DNA of 64,000 bases from Lachnospiraceae bacterium (GCA_014239155.1 JAAZZQ010000069.1:1-64000); one strand, 5' to 3'. Numbered from the stretch's first letter, positions 36,317 through 46,277 are shown. Numbers and translations: made by a program. The notes: generated from the sequence alone by a model not told the origin.

Positions 36317-38008
36317 ATGGATAAAACAAGGGAAGTGTTAGGAAAAAACAGTCAGGTGGTACGATTAAGAAAAATTGTGAAGCAGACAAAAGGGTCTCTT
36401 GTGACAGGAGTTATCCTGTTGGTGTTTCTATTTTTCGCCAGTGTAGGCTATGCAATAGTAGCCAATGATCAGCTTGAGAGTACGATGTATCTAAACCAGT
36501 ATCGTATCGCTTCTAAGGCGTTGACAACTGCAGTGCAGTCCTATGCAGTTTCTGCAGATGAAGTATATTATGATGCTTATATGAAGGAGTTGAACACAGA
36601 CAAGAATAGAGAGATTGCATGGGCTGGGCTAGAAGCAAATAATATTAAGGATTATGAGTGGGACGAACTTAAGGAAATCGCGACGCTTTCCAATAATCTA
36701 GTTCCTCTTGAGGAAGAAGCTATGCAGGCAGTCGCAGCAGGAGATGTTGCGGCAGCTACAGAGTTTGTGTTTGGTGAAGAATATAGCAAAACAATTCAAA
36801 AGATTAACTCCTTAACAGATGATGTGATTGATAGGATAGAAGATCGTCTAGGCGTCACAAAGAAAGTGTTATTGTCGATTCAGATTGTGTGTGCAGTTGC
36901 GTTTCTTGTAGGATTTATTATACTTGCACAACACTGTCTGCGAGCAATTAAGTTTTCAGAACAAGAACTGTTAACTCCTATTATTAAGGTATCAGACCAG
37001 ATGGCGCTCCTTGCAGATGGCAATCTCCATACACAACTGGATTTGAAAGAGGACGACAGTGAAGTGGGAAATATGGTTGCGGCAATACGTTTTATGAAAG
37101 ATAATATGACCGCAATTATTGATGAAATTTCCTATATTTTAGAGCAAATGGGACAGGGAAATTATATCGTAAAAGTTGAGCAGAATTATGTCGGAGAATA
37201 TGTGCGTATCAAAGATTCTCTGAATCAGATTGTTGATGAGATGCGCAAAACGGTAAGCACGATACAGGATGTGGCACATGAAATTGATAGTGGTTCAGCA
37301 CAACTTGCCTATGCTGCAGATGATTTGGCAACTGCATGTACAGGGCAAGCCACAGAAGTTTCTGGTTTGATGGTATTGTTGACTGCGCTGAGTGACAGTA
37401 TTGCATATAATGAAAAAGAGGCGGAGGAGGCTGTTAAAATTTCTAATCTGGCAAGTTCTACATTGATTGTAGGAGCGCAGAAGATGAAAGAACTCATGGA
37501 TGCCATGAAGGATATTAACCAGTGCTCGGAACAGATTATTGCTGTTATTTCAGCGATTTCTGATATAGGAGAGGAGATTGATTTGCTTTCTCTGAATGCT
37601 TCTATCGAATCGGCAAGAGCAGGAGAGGCAGGAAAAGGCTTTGCAGTGGTGGCAGAACAGGTGAAAAAGTTAGCTGAAGCGTCTCAGAATGCAGTAGGGC
37701 AGACATCTGAGCTAATTAAGCGGACAGTTGAGTCTGTGGAAGTCGGAACCCGTATTTCACGTGAGGCTGCCGCAAATATGGAAGAAGTACAGATGGGTGC
37801 TGAGGAGACAACAGGTCGCATTAATGGTATTGTGGACAAACTAAAACTTGAAGTTGAAAGTATTGCGCATATTAATGAGAGTATTGGCGTTGTGGCAGGA
37901 ATTGTGGATAATAACTCTGCAACCTCAGAGGAGACAGCGGCTGTCAGTGAACAACAAAAAGCGCAGGTGGAATCTATGGTAGATATGATTAGTAAATTCA
38001 AAGTATAA
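36317..38008 (+). CDS. Methyl-accepting chemotaxis protein
   Basis: 563 residues. One transmembrane helix at about 30-52 and another at about 185-205 enclose an approximately 130-residue external four-helix-bundle-type sensor. A HAMP domain follows, then the signalling domain with the conserved hairpin tip reading IDLLSLNASIESARAGEAG and AVVAEQVKKLAE. It signals to CheA/CheW; the ligand is unknown. No che or flagellar genes are in the window. Start uncertain between ATG 36317 and ATG 36305; the former leaves room for the GAAAGGA ribosome site. Confidence 0.9.
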   Translation: MDKTREVLGKNSQVVRLRKIVKQTKGSLVTGVILLVFLFFASVGYAIVANDQLESTMYLNQYRIASKALTTAVQSYAVSADEVYYDAYMKELNTDKNREIAWAGLEANNIKDYEWDELKEIATLSNNLVPLEEEAMQAVAAGDVAAATEFVFGEEYSKTIQKINSLTDDVIDRIEDRLGVTKKVLLSIQIVCAVAFLVGFIILAQHCLRAIKFSEQELLTPIIKVSDQMALLADGNLHTQLDLKEDDSEVGNMVAAIRFMKDNMTAIIDEISYILEQMGQGNYIVKVEQNYVGEYVRIKDSLNQIVDEMRKTVSTIQDVAHEIDSGSAQLAYAADDLATACTGQATEVSGLMVLLTALSDSIAYNEKEAEEAVKISNLASSTLIVGAQKMKELMDAMKDINQCSEQIIAVISAISDIGEEIDLLSLNASIESARAGEAGKGFAVVAEQVKKLAEASQNAVGQTSELIKRTVESVEVGTRISREAAANMEEVQMGAEETTGRINGIVDKLKLEVESIAHINESIGVVAGIVDNNSATSEETAAVSEQQKAQVESMVDMISKFKV

Positions 38009-38065
38009 ATAGAACAAAATTTATCATTGCGGCATATGATGATAGAAAAGATGTGGATGTTTTTT

Positions 38066-39562
38066 ATGAATGATATAGAAAAGACACAATCCTGCATTAT
38101 GCAAGTCACACAGCAGGAACCATATCTTACAGGGGAACGTGCAATTATCGCTGTGCTGGACAGTGGAATTGATTACTTTTTGCCAGAGTTTCGTGATGCA
38201 ACTGGACAGACACGGATTCTAGCAATCTGGGACCAGACACAGCAACCAGATGCACAGCAGGGAAAACAGCCACCGCAAGGTTATCAGGAAGGAGTATTAT
38301 ATACAAGAGAAATGATTAATGAGGCACTCGCTTTGGGACGTGAAGACGGTCAAAAGCGAGTGCCTATTTTTGATTTATCAGGTCACGGAACTGCTGTGGC
38401 AGGAGTGGCAGCAGGTACAAATATGGGCATTGCGCCCAAGGCTGATTTGTTGATTATACGATTGGGAAATCCGCAGGCGAATTCTTTTCCAAGAACAACG
38501 CAGTTAATGCGAGGGGTAGATTACGCAGTAAATCTTGGTGTTACATTGAACAGACCCGTAGCGGTCAATATTAGCTTTGGTAATACTTATGGTGATCATC
38601 AAGGAAATTCTCTGTTGGAACGTTTTATTGACAATGCATCTGAAATTGGAAGAAGTGTAATTGTTGTAGGAAGTGGAAATGAGGGGGCGTCAAGAGGACA
38701 TACGGCTGGAATAATACAAAAGGAAGGTCGTATAGTAGAACTTGCAGTGGCAGATTACGAGACAGGACTTAATATTCAATTGTGGAAATTTTATCAAGAT
38801 GTCTTTAATCTGGTTATTACATCACCTGGAGGAGAAAAGACAACCTTGGAACTATCTGCGCTTAAGGAGGCACAGGCGGACAGACGGATTGTAGAGCAAA
38901 CCCAACTGTTATGTTATCTTGGAAAACCGCTTCCTTATAATGTCCAACAGGAGATTTTTATTGATATGATACCAGTCGGTAGTTATATCAACAGTGGCGT
39001 GTGGCGCATAGAGTTGATTCCGATCACTCTTGTGACAGGAGAATATCGTTTTTATCTTCCTGGGTATGCAGTTAGAAATATAGCAACTGGCTTTTTCTTG
39101 CCAACACCGGAGATGACAATTACAATTCCATCTACGGCGAGAAGGGCGGTGACAGTCGGTGCTTATGATGTAGCACGCAGAAGTTATGCGGATTTTTCTG
39201 GAAGGGGATATGTATATCGCTATAATGACGGCAGGGTAGACACAGCAGGAGGGCAGCAGATTATTGCAGAAGTAAAACCAGATTTAATAGCACCGGGAGT
39301 AAATATCACTGTGCCTGTGACTGGTGGGGGATATGAGCAAGTCTCAGGTACTTCTTTTGCGACACCATTTGTAACAGGGGCAGCAGCATTATTGATGGAA
39401 TGGGGAATTGTTCGCGGAAATGACCGTTTTCTCTATGGGGAACGCCTAAAAGCAAGTTTGATACGAGGAGCACAATCGTTGTCTGGAGTGTTAGAACGAC
39501 CAGACAGCAGAATTGGATGGGGAAGGCTATGCGTGGAGAATGCACTGAAAAGTCTACAGTAA
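38066..39562 (+). CDS. Subtilisin-like serine protease (S8)
   Basis: About 498 residues with the full catalytic triad: Asp in AVLDSGID, His in SGHGTAVAGVAAG and Ser in SGTSFATPFVTG. A long insert before the Ser (about 230-340) is typical of the CspB-like branch found in spore formers and Lachnospiraceae. No signal peptide is seen. Start is uncertain: several ATGs lie in frame from 38036, none with a good ribosome site. The LysM-GH18 gene follows by 22 nt, suggesting a joint role in wall or spore-cortex processing (inference). Confidence 0.85.
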   Translation: MNDIEKTQSCIMQVTQQEPYLTGERAIIAVLDSGIDYFLPEFRDATGQTRILAIWDQTQQPDAQQGKQPPQGYQEGVLYTREMINEALALGREDGQKRVPIFDLSGHGTAVAGVAAGTNMGIAPKADLLIIRLGNPQANSFPRTTQLMRGVDYAVNLGVTLNRPVAVNISFGNTYGDHQGNSLLERFIDNASEIGRSVIVVGSGNEGASRGHTAGIIQKEGRIVELAVADYETGLNIQLWKFYQDVFNLVITSPGGEKTTLELSALKEAQADRRIVEQTQLLCYLGKPLPYNVQQEIFIDMIPVGSYINSGVWRIELIPITLVTGEYRFYLPGYAVRNIATGFFLPTPEMTITIPSTARRAVTVGAYDVARRSYADFSGRGYVYRYNDGRVDTAGGQQIIAEVKPDLIAPGVNITVPVTGGGYEQVSGTSFATPFVTGAAALLMEWGIVRGNDRFLYGERLKASLIRGAQSLSGVLERPDSRIGWGRLCVENALKSLQ

Positions 39563-39584
39563 GTAATGGAAGGAGTATGTGAGT

Positions 39585-40730
39585 ATGCAGATTTATGTAG
39601 TCAAAGAAGGCGACACAATTGATCGCATTGCGGCAGCATTTGGGGCGAATGTGGAAGAAATTGCATATGATAATCAGATAGCAGAACCCTATCGTCTGGC
39701 GGTGGGGCAAGCATTACTTATACCAGTGGAAGGGAAGATCCGTGAGAAGAGAAGCGTATATGTAAATGGTTATGCATATCCGTATATTCGAGAGGAAGTA
39801 CTTTTAGAAACATTGCCTTATCTAACAAATCTTTCTGTATTTTCTTATGGATTTACCAAAGATGGTGATTTAATCTCGCCACAGGTAGATGATAGTCGTA
39901 TGATTGGGGAAGCGTGGAATCAAGGAACCGCGCCAATTTTAGTTTTAACCCCAATTGACCAGACAGGAATGTTTAATAATTACTTAATTAGTGAGATTGT
40001 GCATAATATGACAGCACAGCAGAATCTAATTGATCAGATATTATTGATGATGCAAGAAAAAGGGTTTGTTGGAATTGACCTTGATTTTGAGTATATTTTA
40101 CCACAAGACAGAGTAGCATATGCAGATTTTGTTACAAATGTTAGAACACAGGTAGCGCCAGAAGGATATTCTGTCTCTGTGGCGCTTGCACCAAAAACAT
40201 CAGCAATGCAAAAGGGACTTTTGTATGAAGGAAAGGATTATAAATTACTTGGAGCTGCTGCGGACAGTGTACTTCTAATGACTTATGAGTGGGGATATAC
40301 ATATGGTCCACCTATGGCAGTTGCGCCGATTAATAAAGTGCGTGAGGTGGTTGAATATGCAATCACAGAGATTCCAACAGAAAAGATAGATTTAGGGATT
40401 CCAAACTATGGTTATGATTGGACATTGCCTTTTGTGCAGGGAAGTTCTAGGGCGCGAACGATTGGAAATGTGGAGGCAGTGCAAATTGCAATTGAAAATG
40501 ATGCTGTGATACAGTTTGACGAGATCGCAATGTCTCCTTTTTTTCACTATGAGAAAAATGGGGTAGAGCATGAGGTATGGTTTGAAGACGTAAGAAGTAT
40601 GCGAGAGAAATTTCAGTTGATTACAGAATATGGACTGCGAGGAATGGGGTATTGGCAGGTTATGAAGTTGTTTCGCGCAAACTGGTTATTACTTGCAGAT
40701 ACTTTTGATATTGTCCGAGCAGGAGGATAA
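39585..40730 (+). CDS. LysM-GH18 hydrolase (SleL/YaaH-like)
   Basis: 381 residues: one N-terminal LysM (about 1-45; YVVKEGDTIDRIAAAFG) that binds peptidoglycan or spore cortex, then a GH18 barrel (about 55-380) with the catalytic motif GIDLDFEYI (DxxDxDxE form; Glu about 168). Homologues such as SleL are N-acetylglucosaminidases that trim germinating cortex. No signal peptide, consistent with spore-coat enzymes. ATG 39585 suits the GGAAGGAG ribosome site. It probably forms an operon with the S8 protease. Confidence 0.88.
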   Translation: MQIYVVKEGDTIDRIAAAFGANVEEIAYDNQIAEPYRLAVGQALLIPVEGKIREKRSVYVNGYAYPYIREEVLLETLPYLTNLSVFSYGFTKDGDLISPQVDDSRMIGEAWNQGTAPILVLTPIDQTGMFNNYLISEIVHNMTAQQNLIDQILLMMQEKGFVGIDLDFEYILPQDRVAYADFVTNVRTQVAPEGYSVSVALAPKTSAMQKGLLYEGKDYKLLGAAADSVLLMTYEWGYTYGPPMAVAPINKVREVVEYAITEIPTEKIDLGIPNYGYDWTLPFVQGSSRARTIGNVEAVQIAIENDAVIQFDEIAMSPFFHYEKNGVEHEVWFEDVRSMREKFQLITEYGLRGMGYWQVMKLFRANWLLLADTFDIVRAGG

Positions 40731-40742
40731 CTTTTTTACTGC

Positions 40743-40786
40743 GGCGTGCGAGTCAGTGCTACTAATAAATTACAGATTCGCACGCC
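40743..40786. terminator. Hairpin between convergent operons
   Basis: GGCGTGCGA (40743-40751) pairs perfectly with TCGCACGCC (40778-40786), loop 26 nt; T-rich sequence follows on the plus strand. Probably shared by the SleL-like gene and the glycan operon. Confidence 0.55.
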
Positions 40787-40843
40787 TACAATTATTTTAT
40801 TTTCAAAATAGATAAAAGTTAATAATAATTCAGCGTATTCTAG

Positions 40844-41965
40844 TTAATTGCGATATTTGTTTACAATTGCTTGTATTTCGTTCCATTTTGCTTCCATATC
40901 TGCAACCAGCTTAAATTGTGTTCTTGCACGGTCTAAGTTGTGATGTTCGCGGTGAACTTTAAAGTAGTGGTCGCCCGTTAAGAAATCCGCTAAAAATCGA
41001 ATACCACATTCATAAGTCATCAATTTCGCACCCATAGGAAGCAATTCAATTTCTTTTTGTGTAAGACTTCCGGCGCAGCCTTCCAAATATCCTTTTGTGA
41101 AGGCTTCAAACAAAGATAAATCGAGTTCTACTTTGCTTAAATCAGTTTCATCTTCTGCGCCTGTGCTTGCGCCAAAGCGAATAGAATCGCCAAAGTCATA
41201 CAGAGAAAGCCCGGGCATAACTGTATCCAAGTCAATAATACACAGCGCTTTGCGGGTATCTGCGTCAAACAAAATATTATTTAACTTTGTATCATTGTGC
41301 GTTACGCGCAAAGGCAATTTTCCTTCGGCTAATAAATCAGTCAAAACAGATGTTTCTTTTTTTCTGTCAAGGGCGAAAACGATTTCCTTTTGCGCAAGGG
41401 CAGCACGCGCACTATTTGCAGTTTGTACAGCTTTTTGAAAGTCTTGAAAACGAGAGGCAGTATTATGGAAATTAGGAATGGTTTCATGAAGCATTTGGAC
41501 TGGAAAATCTGCCAGTAGTTTCTGAAAATTTCCAAAAGCGACAGCGCTGTCATAAAAATCCTTTTCGCTCTCTACTTTTTCCAGACACATGGACCGTTCA
41601 ATAAAAGAAAACATTCTCCAATAATTATGCGCGCTATCTTGATACCAATTTGCACCATCTAAAGTTTTACATACGTGTAAAGTCTCTCTCTCAGGGTTCC
41701 CTCCTTGAGAGAGAATTATTTTGCGCAGATAAGTGGTTACATGAACCACATTTTCCATTAGCTGCGGCGGATTTTTAAAAATATCATGATTCATGCGCTG
41801 TAATATATATTTTTTTTCCTGATTTTCAGGTGTGTTGCAGCGCAACAAAAATGTATCATTGATATGTCCATTTCCATAAGTCTTTTTTTCTATCAAATGA
41901 TTGTTGTCAGCAATAAATGCTGCAATCGCTTCATTTATTTTGGCACAAGCCGAATTTGTATACAT
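40844..41965 (-). CDS. nahK: N-acetylhexosamine 1-kinase
   Basis: Phosphorylates free GlcNAc or GalNAc at C1 with ATP, the second step of the galacto-/lacto-N-biose pathway. 373 residues of the aminoglycoside-phosphotransferase fold: VTHNDTKLNNILFD is the catalytic loop and CIIDLDTVMPG the metal-binding DxD-like segment. KTYGNGHINDTFLL matches the NahK N-terminus. The direct position after the GH112 phosphorylase, 31 nt apart, supports the call over a generic kinase. No galT/galE-like partner genes follow, unlike in bifidobacteria. Confidence 0.9.
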   Translation of the reverse strand: MYTNSACAKINEAIAAFIADNNHLIEKKTYGNGHINDTFLLRCNTPENQEKKYILQRMNHDIFKNPPQLMENVVHVTTYLRKIILSQGGNPERETLHVCKTLDGANWYQDSAHNYWRMFSFIERSMCLEKVESEKDFYDSAVAFGNFQKLLADFPVQMLHETIPNFHNTASRFQDFQKAVQTANSARAALAQKEIVFALDRKKETSVLTDLLAEGKLPLRVTHNDTKLNNILFDADTRKALCIIDLDTVMPGLSLYDFGDSIRFGASTGAEDETDLSKVELDLSLFEAFTKGYLEGCAGSLTQKEIELLPMGAKLMTYECGIRFLADFLTGDHYFKVHREHHNLDRARTQFKLVADMEAKWNEIQAIVNKYRN

Positions 41966-41996
41966 AATTTCTCCTTTTTATCTAAAATTTGAATTT

Positions 41997-44159
41997 TTAA
42001 GGAATATCGACCCAACGCATTTCCATCGGTGCTAAATTAAGATATATAAAAAGAGTGCCCTGTACATATAAATCCGTTTCTTGTGGTTTTTTGGAATTGT
42101 TAATAACAGCTATTTTTCCAGTTTGTTCAAAAACAGCAAGTTCTGTATCGATATTAGTGACGTAGAATTTTTTTAGCTCGTCTTCTCTATGTGCGGCAAA
42201 GTAAATAGCACGCAGCAAAAGACGGCAGTTTTGGGGAGAGTAGGGCAAACCTGTGAAGTAAACACTTCTGCCTTTTCCATATTCGTTGACTACTAGGCGA
42301 CTGTATTTTTTGTCCATATTGAGTATTTGATACTGTTCTCCCTGCGCATAGATACGACTTTTTCCTTCTCCAAAATCAATTTCATCGGGAATATCTTCTA
42401 AGATAAAATGATTGCGATTAAGCGCATTGTATTTGTCAGTGCTCATTGAAAAGCCAAGCTCTCTGTCAACACCTAGCACATCACTCAGTTGGAAATAGCG
42501 CCCTTGATACTGACAGGCACTTGGTTCGCCTATACCAATAAATCCGCCTCCCTCATCAACAAATTTGCGAATCGTGCAAACGACAACCTCATCTTTCCAA
42601 TTTTCAGCGCCACTCCAAGAAGTATAAGCATCTCCTGCATTGATAATCACTTTAATTGAAGGGTCAATTCCATTTTTTATCTGTTCAAAATCAATAAATT
42701 CCACGTCGATAGGCATTCCGCTTAAACATTCAATAACGCCTACATACGAATAGATTTCGCGATACCACAATGCATGATGTACTTGATTGGACATCCAGCG
42801 TCGAAGATTACCCCAACAGTTTAGAATTGCAACTTTAAAGGGGGCTGTATATGCTTTTGTACCTTGCATATTTTGATGTATCTGTCGAAATTCATCTACC
42901 ACCTTTTGAATTTGGTCAATAAAGCCAGGCCATTCTGCAGCGAGTTTAAGATAACCGCCGTATCCAATACGGTCAAGTGGAGAGCGCAAAATTGCTCTGC
43001 GTGCTTTAAGCCAGTTATCTTGCGCTTCCCCAATTGGATCACCGCCCTCAGTAAATACATCAGGGAAAAAGTAGGGCAGCAGGCGCCCTTCTGTATAGTT
43101 CACACCTTTAATATCTGAAATCATACGCAGTGTGACACCATCTCCTACAGAGCCAACAACGGCGTCAAGACCAATATTTTGAAAATATTTTCCAAAAGGC
43201 TCTGTTCCAATCCAGTGATCCCCTAAAAACATCATTGCTTCTTTACCGTAACTATGTACAATATCCACCAGTTCTTTTGCAAGCTTGGAGACTTCAATCT
43301 GCTGGAACTCTATAAAGTCACGGAACTCTTTGGAAGGAACGCGGAACGTTGAATTGTGATAGCCTTGGTCCACAATATATTCTGGGCGAAATGGATAGCC
43401 AGCCCATTTTTCAAATTGTTCTAGGATATAAGGGCTAACACTTGCGCTATAACCAAACCACTCTACAAATTTTTCACGTTTCTGGTCATCGAAGGTCAAA
43501 GTAAATTGATGAAAAAAAGTAGTAAAGCGCACAACATTTACATGTGGATTATCCTCACACCACTTTTTTAGTTTTTCTTTAACATACGCCTGTGTTTTGG
43601 GTTGACGCACATCATAAGTTAATTGATGTGGTGCGTCTTTCCAATCATTTGTAATAAAATTGTACATATGTACAGGGTCCCAAATCAGGAATGCAAGGAA
43701 GCTGACAGTATATTGATGATAAGGGATTGTCTCAATGACAACCTCTCCTGTCGTTTTGTCATAGTCCCATTTATCTGTTGGAACAATTTCGCCTGTGGTT
43801 CTGTCAATGACTTCCCACCAACGTTTTGGAGAATCGATTGTATTGACCTTGAGCTGTTCTGTATGAAATCCCTTCATAAGTTCGATGCGTAAGCAATTGC
43901 TTTTCGCGGTTACGCGGTCACTTATGAGATATTCCTGTTGAATTTCTTCTGGATTTTGCATAGCCCATTGATTGTCTTTTCGGGTGGTATAGTATGTTGC
44001 GTAAATCTTGGCGTCTTGACTCAATAATTCTTCAGGCATAGTTGTTCCATCGCAGTCTCGCAATGCGTCTGCACCAAGCATATTTTTTAGTTTAATGGTT
44101 GTTTCAACCATATCTACATCTGTAGGCAGTGTCAATCTGCCAGTGTTTTCCATATTCAT
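41997..44159 (-). CDS. lnpA: 1,3-beta-galactosyl-N-acetylhexosamine phosphorylase (GH112)
   Basis: Cytosolic phosphorylase that splits Gal-beta-1,3-GlcNAc (milk lacto-N-biose) and/or Gal-beta-1,3-GalNAc (mucin core 1) with phosphate into Gal-1-P and the N-acetylhexosamine. 720 residues, the family length. The start GRLTLPTDVDM and segments RWWEVIDRTTGE, VRFTTFFHQFTL, MFLGDHWIGTEPFG and GFIGIGEPSACQYQGR are those of GH112 enzymes. Downstream of its transporter and upstream of nahK in one minus-strand operon. Preference for LNB or GNB cannot be read from sequence by eye. Confidence 0.95.
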   Translation of the reverse strand: MNMENTGRLTLPTDVDMVETTIKLKNMLGADALRDCDGTTMPEELLSQDAKIYATYYTTRKDNQWAMQNPEEIQQEYLISDRVTAKSNCLRIELMKGFHTEQLKVNTIDSPKRWWEVIDRTTGEIVPTDKWDYDKTTGEVVIETIPYHQYTVSFLAFLIWDPVHMYNFITNDWKDAPHQLTYDVRQPKTQAYVKEKLKKWCEDNPHVNVVRFTTFFHQFTLTFDDQKREKFVEWFGYSASVSPYILEQFEKWAGYPFRPEYIVDQGYHNSTFRVPSKEFRDFIEFQQIEVSKLAKELVDIVHSYGKEAMMFLGDHWIGTEPFGKYFQNIGLDAVVGSVGDGVTLRMISDIKGVNYTEGRLLPYFFPDVFTEGGDPIGEAQDNWLKARRAILRSPLDRIGYGGYLKLAAEWPGFIDQIQKVVDEFRQIHQNMQGTKAYTAPFKVAILNCWGNLRRWMSNQVHHALWYREIYSYVGVIECLSGMPIDVEFIDFEQIKNGIDPSIKVIINAGDAYTSWSGAENWKDEVVVCTIRKFVDEGGGFIGIGEPSACQYQGRYFQLSDVLGVDRELGFSMSTDKYNALNRNHFILEDIPDEIDFGEGKSRIYAQGEQYQILNMDKKYSRLVVNEYGKGRSVYFTGLPYSPQNCRLLLRAIYFAAHREDELKKFYVTNIDTELAVFEQTGKIAVINNSKKPQETDLYVQGTLFIYLNLAPMEMRWVDIP

Positions 44160-44214
44160 AATAAGAGCCTCCTTCTAGGCATTCTCTTGCATTACCGCTG
44201 CCAGACAACGGCTT

Positions 44215-44379
44215 TTACTGGTATTTTTTGTTATAAAGATAGAGAAGAACTAAAATTCCAGCAAGACCGACAAGCATTGTTAATAATCCTGTTGGACCAA
44301 TATTGCGCTGCCCTGTAACAATTAATATAATACTGATAATAAAAATAAATACATACAGCAATCGAATTATATATTTCAT
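44215..44379 (-). CDS. 54-residue two-helix membrane protein in the glycan operon
   Basis: Starts MKYIIRLLYVFIFIISI, then a central GQRNIGPTG turn and a second hydrophobic helix (LLTMLVGLAGILVLLYLY), ending NKKYQ. AAGGAGG lies 7 nt before ATG, so translation should be strong. It lies between the second permease and the phosphorylase. The size suggests an accessory subunit of the sugar transporter or a regulator of it; no function can be assigned. Confidence 0.75.
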   Translation of the reverse strand: MKYIIRLLYVFIFIISIILIVTGQRNIGPTGLLTMLVGLAGILVLLYLYNKKYQ

Positions 44380-44405
44380 AATAATTCCTCCTTAAAATAT
44401 TGCAA

Positions 44406-45290
44406 TTAGCCCTTTAGTCCACCTAAACTCATGCCCTGTGTCAGTTTTTTCTGTACTAAAATATACAGAATTAATGTTGGTAACATAACAATCACAAGTC
44501 CTGCGTAAAGCTGTCCATAATTTGCCGCTGCTTTCTGTGCCTGCATTAGTTGCATTAGACCAACAGGAAGCGTTTTGGAGTTTTTGGTGAGCAATGTCAT
44601 AGAAATGATATATTCATTCCAGAATGACAGAAAATTAAACAGGATTACAGTGATAATACTTGGCAGTGCCATTGGCATCATAATTTGAACCATTGTCCGA
44701 AAGTACCCGCTGCCGTCCATATACGCTGCTTCTTCATAATCACGTGGTATTGTGACAAAAAAGCCTGAGAGTAAATAGATTGTAAATGGCAGGGCAGTGG
44801 AGGCATATACAAGAGCAACAACAAAAAGGTTATTTAAGAAAAAGCTGTTGCCGCCCAAACTTTTTAGGAATTTATCTGCATCTACAAACATTAGGAAAAT
44901 TGGGACAACGATATAGTTTACATTGATAAATAGACCACCCATAAACATTATGTTGATTAGTTTGCTTCCAAAAAAGCGATAGCGCGCGAGCACATAAGCT
45001 GCGGGGAGAGCAACGACTAACAAAATAGCAAGTGCCAACATTGTTACCAGAATGGAGTTAAAAAAATATTCGCCCATATTTGCTTTTTCAAAAGCATCAA
45101 TAAAGTTTTGAAAATAAAATCCCTTTGGCATTGTCCAAGGATTGCCATAAAATTCAGAGTTTTCTTTAATGGAGGCTAGAAAGACCCAGCCTACTGGTAT
45201 TACAATGCTAACGGCAAGCGTTAACAGGGCAACATAGATAAAAACTTTATAGAGTGTATTAAGATTCATTTCTTTCTTTTTATTCTGCAT
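44406..45290 (-). CDS. Sugar ABC transporter permease (MalG type)
   Basis: 294 residues, six membrane helices. The EAA cytoplasmic loop is visible as DYEEAAYMDGSGYFRTMVQI (in part; about 190-215). CUT1 family inner-membrane subunit, partner of the permease 15 nt upstream and the lipoprotein at 46287. No ATPase gene is in the operon, so a shared MsmK-type ATPase is likely. Confidence 0.92.
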   Translation of the reverse strand: MQNKKKEMNLNTLYKVFIYVALLTLAVSIVIPVGWVFLASIKENSEFYGNPWTMPKGFYFQNFIDAFEKANMGEYFFNSILVTMLALAILLVVALPAAYVLARYRFFGSKLINIMFMGGLFINVNYIVVPIFLMFVDADKFLKSLGGNSFFLNNLFVVALVYASTALPFTIYLLSGFFVTIPRDYEEAAYMDGSGYFRTMVQIMMPMALPSIITVILFNFLSFWNEYIISMTLLTKNSKTLPVGLMQLMQAQKAAANYGQLYAGLVIVMLPTLILYILVQKKLTQGMSLGGLKG

Positions 45291-45305
45291 CTGTGTTTCC
45301 CTCCT

Positions 45306-46199
45306 TTAAAATTCTAAGGGTTCTCTTTTGGTAACAAAATTGATAATTGCTGACAGACCAAATGAGAACAGGAATACAACAACACCGATTGCCATACCAT
45401 AACCATAGGAGGAATTGGTGTAAGCCTGTTTGTACATATAGCTTAGAAATACCTCTGTTGCACCATCAGGACCACCGTTTGTAAGTGCTTTTACAATCAG
45501 AAAGCTAATGTTGATGGAACTGATTACAAAGAAAGTTAAGGTTGTTCTAATATTTGTCCAGATTAGTGGTAGGGTAATAGAGAAAAACTGACGGATTCTG
45601 CCTGCACCCTCAAGATTAGCAGATTCATAAAGACTTTCTGGCACACTTGCCATACTTGCCATATACATAACCATATAATAACCAATCGCTTGCCAAATCA
45701 TAGCGATAACAAGACTATAGATAACTAATTTTTGGTCGCCCAGCCAAAGGATTGGTGTTTTTTCACTTCCGCGAAAGATACCAATAATACTGTTTAAAAG
45801 TCCGTTATTTGGGTCGTAGATTGCCGAAAAAATTGCGGAGATAACCACCACGGACAAAATGTTTGGTATATAAAATATAATGCGGAAGAAGTTTTGCCCT
45901 TTAATTTTTTCGCGGGAGAGAATTGCTGCAAAAATAAGGGAAAATCCCATTGTTACAATTGTTACAATCGCAATCAATAGAACCGTATTTTGGAAGGAAC
46001 GGAAAAAATTTGTATCTTCCATTAAAATTTTAAAATTATTTAGACCGACAAATTGTTTGGTATTAGAATAGCCGCCCCACTTGTACAGAGACATCTTAAA
46101 GACATTAAAAGTTGGAATTAGCATAAAAATAACAAACAATATCACTGCCGGCGCTACGCATAAGGTAATAAAAATCGATTTTCCTCTGACTTTTTTCAT
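45306..46199 (-). CDS. Sugar ABC transporter permease (MalF/UgpA type)
   Basis: 297 residues from ATG 46199 with GGAGG 7 nt upstream; six hydrophobic helices and the EAA loop LYESANLEGAGRIRQFFSI (in part). CUT1-type permease. It lies just after the strong terminator that follows the binding-protein gene, so it is probably made in smaller amounts than the binding protein. Confidence 0.92.
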   Translation of the reverse strand: MKKVRGKSIFITLCVAPAVILFVIFMLIPTFNVFKMSLYKWGGYSNTKQFVGLNNFKILMEDTNFFRSFQNTVLLIAIVTIVTMGFSLIFAAILSREKIKGQNFFRIIFYIPNILSVVVISAIFSAIYDPNNGLLNSIIGIFRGSEKTPILWLGDQKLVIYSLVIAMIWQAIGYYMVMYMASMASVPESLYESANLEGAGRIRQFFSITLPLIWTNIRTTLTFFVISSINISFLIVKALTNGGPDGATEVFLSYMYKQAYTNSSYGYGMAIGVVVFLFSFGLSAIINFVTKREPLEF

Positions 46200-46239
46200 G
46201 CGCGTACCTCCATTTTCTAAGTTGCAAAGCTCGCTGTGC

Positions 46240-46277
46240 AAAAAAAGCGCTCCAAAGGTAGAAACCTTCGGAGCGCT
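46240..46277 (-). terminator. Strong intra-operon terminator after the binding-protein gene
   Basis: 13-bp G/C-rich stem (46265-46277 with 46246-46258, one G-U or mismatch) and T6 on the minus strand. It lies between the binding-protein gene and the permeases, so most transcripts should end here, giving excess binding protein. Confidence 0.85.
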
